DNA of 64,000 nucleotides, taken from NCBI GenBank assembly GCA_014377455.1, contig JACMPO010000063.1, positions 1-64,000 of the forward strand, in the 5' to 3' direction. Of this stretch, positions 62,364-64,000 are shown piece by piece. The notes under the pieces are model-generated. The model was not told the origin of the DNA, ran no database searches, and was given only the letters and a program-made list of their open reading frames with translations. Each line of letters starts with the position of its first letter. Within the stretch, counting starts at the first letter, position 1. A program made the translations under genes and the position numbers. The DNA comes from Flavobacterium sp. (GTDB taxonomy: Bacteria > Bacteroidota > Bacteroidia > Flavobacteriales > Flavobacteriaceae).

Positions 62364-63194
62364 TTATTTCTTTTTCATTTCTTTTTCGATCATATCGTAA
62401 AACTCATCTATTTTTGGTAATACAACTATTCGAGTACGTCTGTTGATTGCTCTATTATCTGCTGAATTATTATCAACTAAGGGAATGTATTCTCCTCTTC
62501 CTGCTGCAATAAGTTGTGATGGTTTTACGCCTAAATCTTTGGTTAAAACTCTAACTATAGCTGTTGAACGCTTCACACTTAAATCCCAATTATCTAGTAA
62601 AACTCCGTTTCCAGTGAAAGGAACATTATCTGTGTGACCTTCAACCATGCATTCAAAAGTAGGTTTATCATTGATAACTTTTGCAACTTTAGATAATACT
62701 TCTTTTGCTCGATCACTTACCATGTAACTTCCGCTTTTAAACAACAATTTATCAGCAATCGAAATAAAAACTACACCTTTTTCTACATTAATGTTAATGT
62801 CTGGATCAGATATTCCAACCGAACTTTTTAAACTAGTAACTAAAGCTAGCGTTACACTATCTTTTTTAGTTAAAGCGTCTTGCATTCTTGAGATTTTTAA
62901 ATCTTTCTCTTTAATTGTTTCAAGAGCTTTTTCGATATTTTGTGCACCTTTTGTAGACAAAACCGTCATGTCTTTAGAAGCACTAATCAAGTCGGAATTA
63001 TTTTTTTTCAAATAATCATTTTGCTGATTTAGAGCTTCTTTTTCTGATAAACATAAATTCAATTTGACAGTTGTTGAATTCAGTAAATCCTGACATTCTT
63101 TGTTTTTTTGTTCTAAGTCGGCAATTTTCTTTTTTGCACCACATGATGTAAGTGTTAAAGCGACTAACGAAAGCATTAAAATTATTTTCTTCAT
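62364..63194 (-). CDS. OmpA-family peptidoglycan-binding lipoprotein
   Basis: The 276 residues begin with a lipoprotein signal MKKIILMLSLVALTLTSCGA (cysteine at residue 18), then a coiled coil (residues about 25-110), and an OmpA C-terminal domain: MVEGHTDNVPFTGNGVLLDN, LSVKRSTAIVRVLTKDLGVK and NSADNRAINRRTRIVVLP, with the peptidoglycan-binding Asp and Arg. This layout tethers the outer membrane to peptidoglycan. It has its own -7 box and lies downstream of a glycosyltransferase on the same strand. Confidence 0.93.
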   Translation of the reverse strand: MKKIILMLSLVALTLTSCGAKKKIADLEQKNKECQDLLNSTTVKLNLCLSEKEALNQQNDYLKKNNSDLISASKDMTVLSTKGAQNIEKALETIKEKDLKISRMQDALTKKDSVTLALVTSLKSSVGISDPDININVEKGVVFISIADKLLFKSGSYMVSDRAKEVLSKVAKVINDKPTFECMVEGHTDNVPFTGNGVLLDNWDLSVKRSTAIVRVLTKDLGVKPSQLIAAGRGEYIPLVDNNSADNRAINRRTRIVVLPKIDEFYDMIEKEMKKK

Positions 63195-63212
63195 AAATTA
63201 AAATTTGAGTTA

Positions 63213-63220
63213 CAAAATTA
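63213..63220 (-). promoter_or_regulatory. -7 promoter box for the OmpA lipoprotein
   Basis: The minus strand reads TAATTTTG, matching TAnnTTTG, 18 bases before ATG 63194. No -33 TTG lies at the usual spacing. Confidence 0.4.
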
Positions 63221-63270
63221 CAAATTATTACCAATTAGTGACTACAAAATTTGCAAACTAATAAATCAGA

Positions 63271-64000
63271 TTATTTAAAAATCTTTTCTCCCTTGATAAA
63301 ATAATTAAAAATGATACTTTTTGTTTGATAGTAATTTGCTTTTTGAACAGTACTTCTTTTTTTATAATTTGTAGAAATATATTTGTAAAAATAATAATGT
63401 GCTTTTAAAATGGCAGTAAAATGAATCCATTTTCCTTTACTTAAAAATTGTAATCCAGCAATTCCATCTAAAATCACTCTAATAAATACTATAGAAAATA
63501 ACTGATTTTTGGGTAAATTTTTAATCAACATAAATAACGAATTTCTAAAATTCAGAAATGTCTTCATCGGATTTCCTTCATTTAATGTGGCACCGCCAAT
63601 ATGATAAATTGTAGATTTAGAATTGTATTTTACTTTGTAACCCAAATTATATGCTCTCCAACATAAATCAATTTCTTCTTGATGCGCAAAAAAATCAGCA
63701 TCAAATCCATTTAATTGTTTAAAAATATCTTTCCTGATAAAAAAACAAGCGCCACTGGCCCAAAATATTTCAGTTTGGTCATCATATTGACCTGAATCTT
63801 TTTCTAGAGTATTAAAAATTCTTCCTCTACAAAAAGGAAAACCATATTTATCAATAAAACCACCTGCACCGCCAGCATATTCAAATAAATTTTTATTTTT
63901 ATAATCTAAAATTTTAGGTTGAATAATAGCTGTATTGGATTCGTTCTCAAATTGTGAAATGATCGGTGAAAGCCAATTTTCAGTTACTTCAACATCTGAG
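63271..64000 (-). CDS. Family 2 glycosyltransferase, partial (5' end beyond the window)
   Basis: The frame is open from the right window edge to the TAA at 63271, about 242 residues, and the start lies beyond position 64000. The visible part includes IIQPKILDYKNKNLFEYAGG, then GGFIDKYGFPFCRGRIF, ASGACFFIRKDIFKQLNGFD and AHQEEIDLCWRAYNLGYKVK, where E-E-I-D-L-C-W-R is the family-2 acceptor-site motif. YHIGGATLNEGN and a C-terminal hydrophobic stretch follow. It is of the rhamnosyl-transferase-like type used in cell-wall glycan synthesis. The sugar cannot be told. An internal TTG at 63645 is not the start, because the domain continues upstream. Confidence 0.9.
   Translation of the reverse strand, partial: SDVEVTENWLSPIISQFENESNTAIIQPKILDYKNKNLFEYAGGAGGFIDKYGFPFCRGRIFNTLEKDSGQYDDQTEIFWASGACFFIRKDIFKQLNGFDADFFAHQEEIDLCWRAYNLGYKVKYNSKSTIYHIGGATLNEGNPMKTFLNFRNSLFMLIKNLPKNQLFSIVFIRVILDGIAGLQFLSKGKWIHFTAILKAHYYFYKYISTNYKKRSTVQKANYYQTKSIIFNYFIKGEKIFK

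Noticed and set aside
63016-63234. Minus-strand 72-codon ORF over the OmpA 5' end
   Set aside because: Out of frame with the OmpA gene, cysteine- and arginine-rich in a way typical of shadow frames.
1-64000. tRNA, rRNA or known riboswitch
   Set aside because: I scanned the gaps by eye for cloverleaf-like or conserved ribosomal and riboswitch sequence and found none; a covariance-model search would be needed to exclude small RNAs.

Overview
The window is AT-rich chromosomal DNA from a member of the Bacteroidota, most likely the family Flavobacteriaceae and close to Flavobacterium. The evidence is the gliding-motility pair gldF/gldG, TonB-receptor-like outer-membrane barrels, Bacteroidota-type -7 promoter boxes (TAnnTTTG) ahead of many genes, and almost no Shine-Dalgarno sequences. 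I see 59 protein-coding genes, including one 35-residue ORF and one gene cut by the right edge. I see no rRNA, tRNA, CRISPR array, insertion sequence or prophage. No gene-free stretch exceeds 300 bases; the longest is about 250 bases (17024-17277).

Layout. 19-5515 (minus): mnmE, dnaN, gldG, gldF and a small monooxygenase-like gene. 5683-10545 (plus): a membrane protein, then a very tight set of esterase, M17 aminopeptidase, ATP-grasp ligase and an unknown protein. 10547-16339: a cell-surface glycan cluster with three family-2 glycosyltransferases, one family-4 glycosyltransferase, a FdtA-like sugar isomerase and a large membrane protein. 16340-24463: ftsE, then a giant TPR protein with an outer-membrane barrel, a GreA-like protein and asparagine synthetase. 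24557-29240: a secreted protein whose coiled-coil tail is cut by a stop codon, an MFS exporter, a TatD-like nuclease, tcdA, a HAD phosphatase and a small lipoprotein. 29304-33372 (minus): a light-response set of SRPBCC protein, SDR, CPD photolyase and a second cryptochrome/photolyase. 33515-38783: a DUF2911 protein, then a PIG-L deacetylase, a 35-residue membrane protein and a sodium:solute symporter. 38873-43226: an Mla-type lipid transport system (MCE protein, ATPase, permease) with three small envelope-stress-like proteins and a porin. 43379-49392: an Omp85-like barrel, an AI-2E permease, Maf, a UbiA prenyltransferase, a KdsC-like phosphatase and a DUF2520 dehydrogenase. 49544-64000: fused cytochrome c biogenesis protein, RecG, M1 aminopeptidase, two unknown membrane-linked proteins, a UvrD/PcrA helicase, threonylcarbamoyl-AMP synthase, a secreted regulatory-domain protein, an OmpA lipoprotein and a partial glycosyltransferase.

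Most genes are core housekeeping or envelope functions. The points most worth a second look are: (a) two intergenic loci 55 kb apart that share an exact 26-bp stretch of a 10-bp tandem repeat, one of them folding into a long imperfect palindrome; (b) the esterase/aminopeptidase/ATP-grasp/unknown cluster, in which the last two ORFs lie in one frame with a single TAA between them; (c) a dyad symmetry bracketing the -7 box of the photolyase operon; (d) an SDR enzyme in that operon lacking the catalytic tyrosine; and (e) an in-frame stop codon cutting a coiled-coil tail at 24668.
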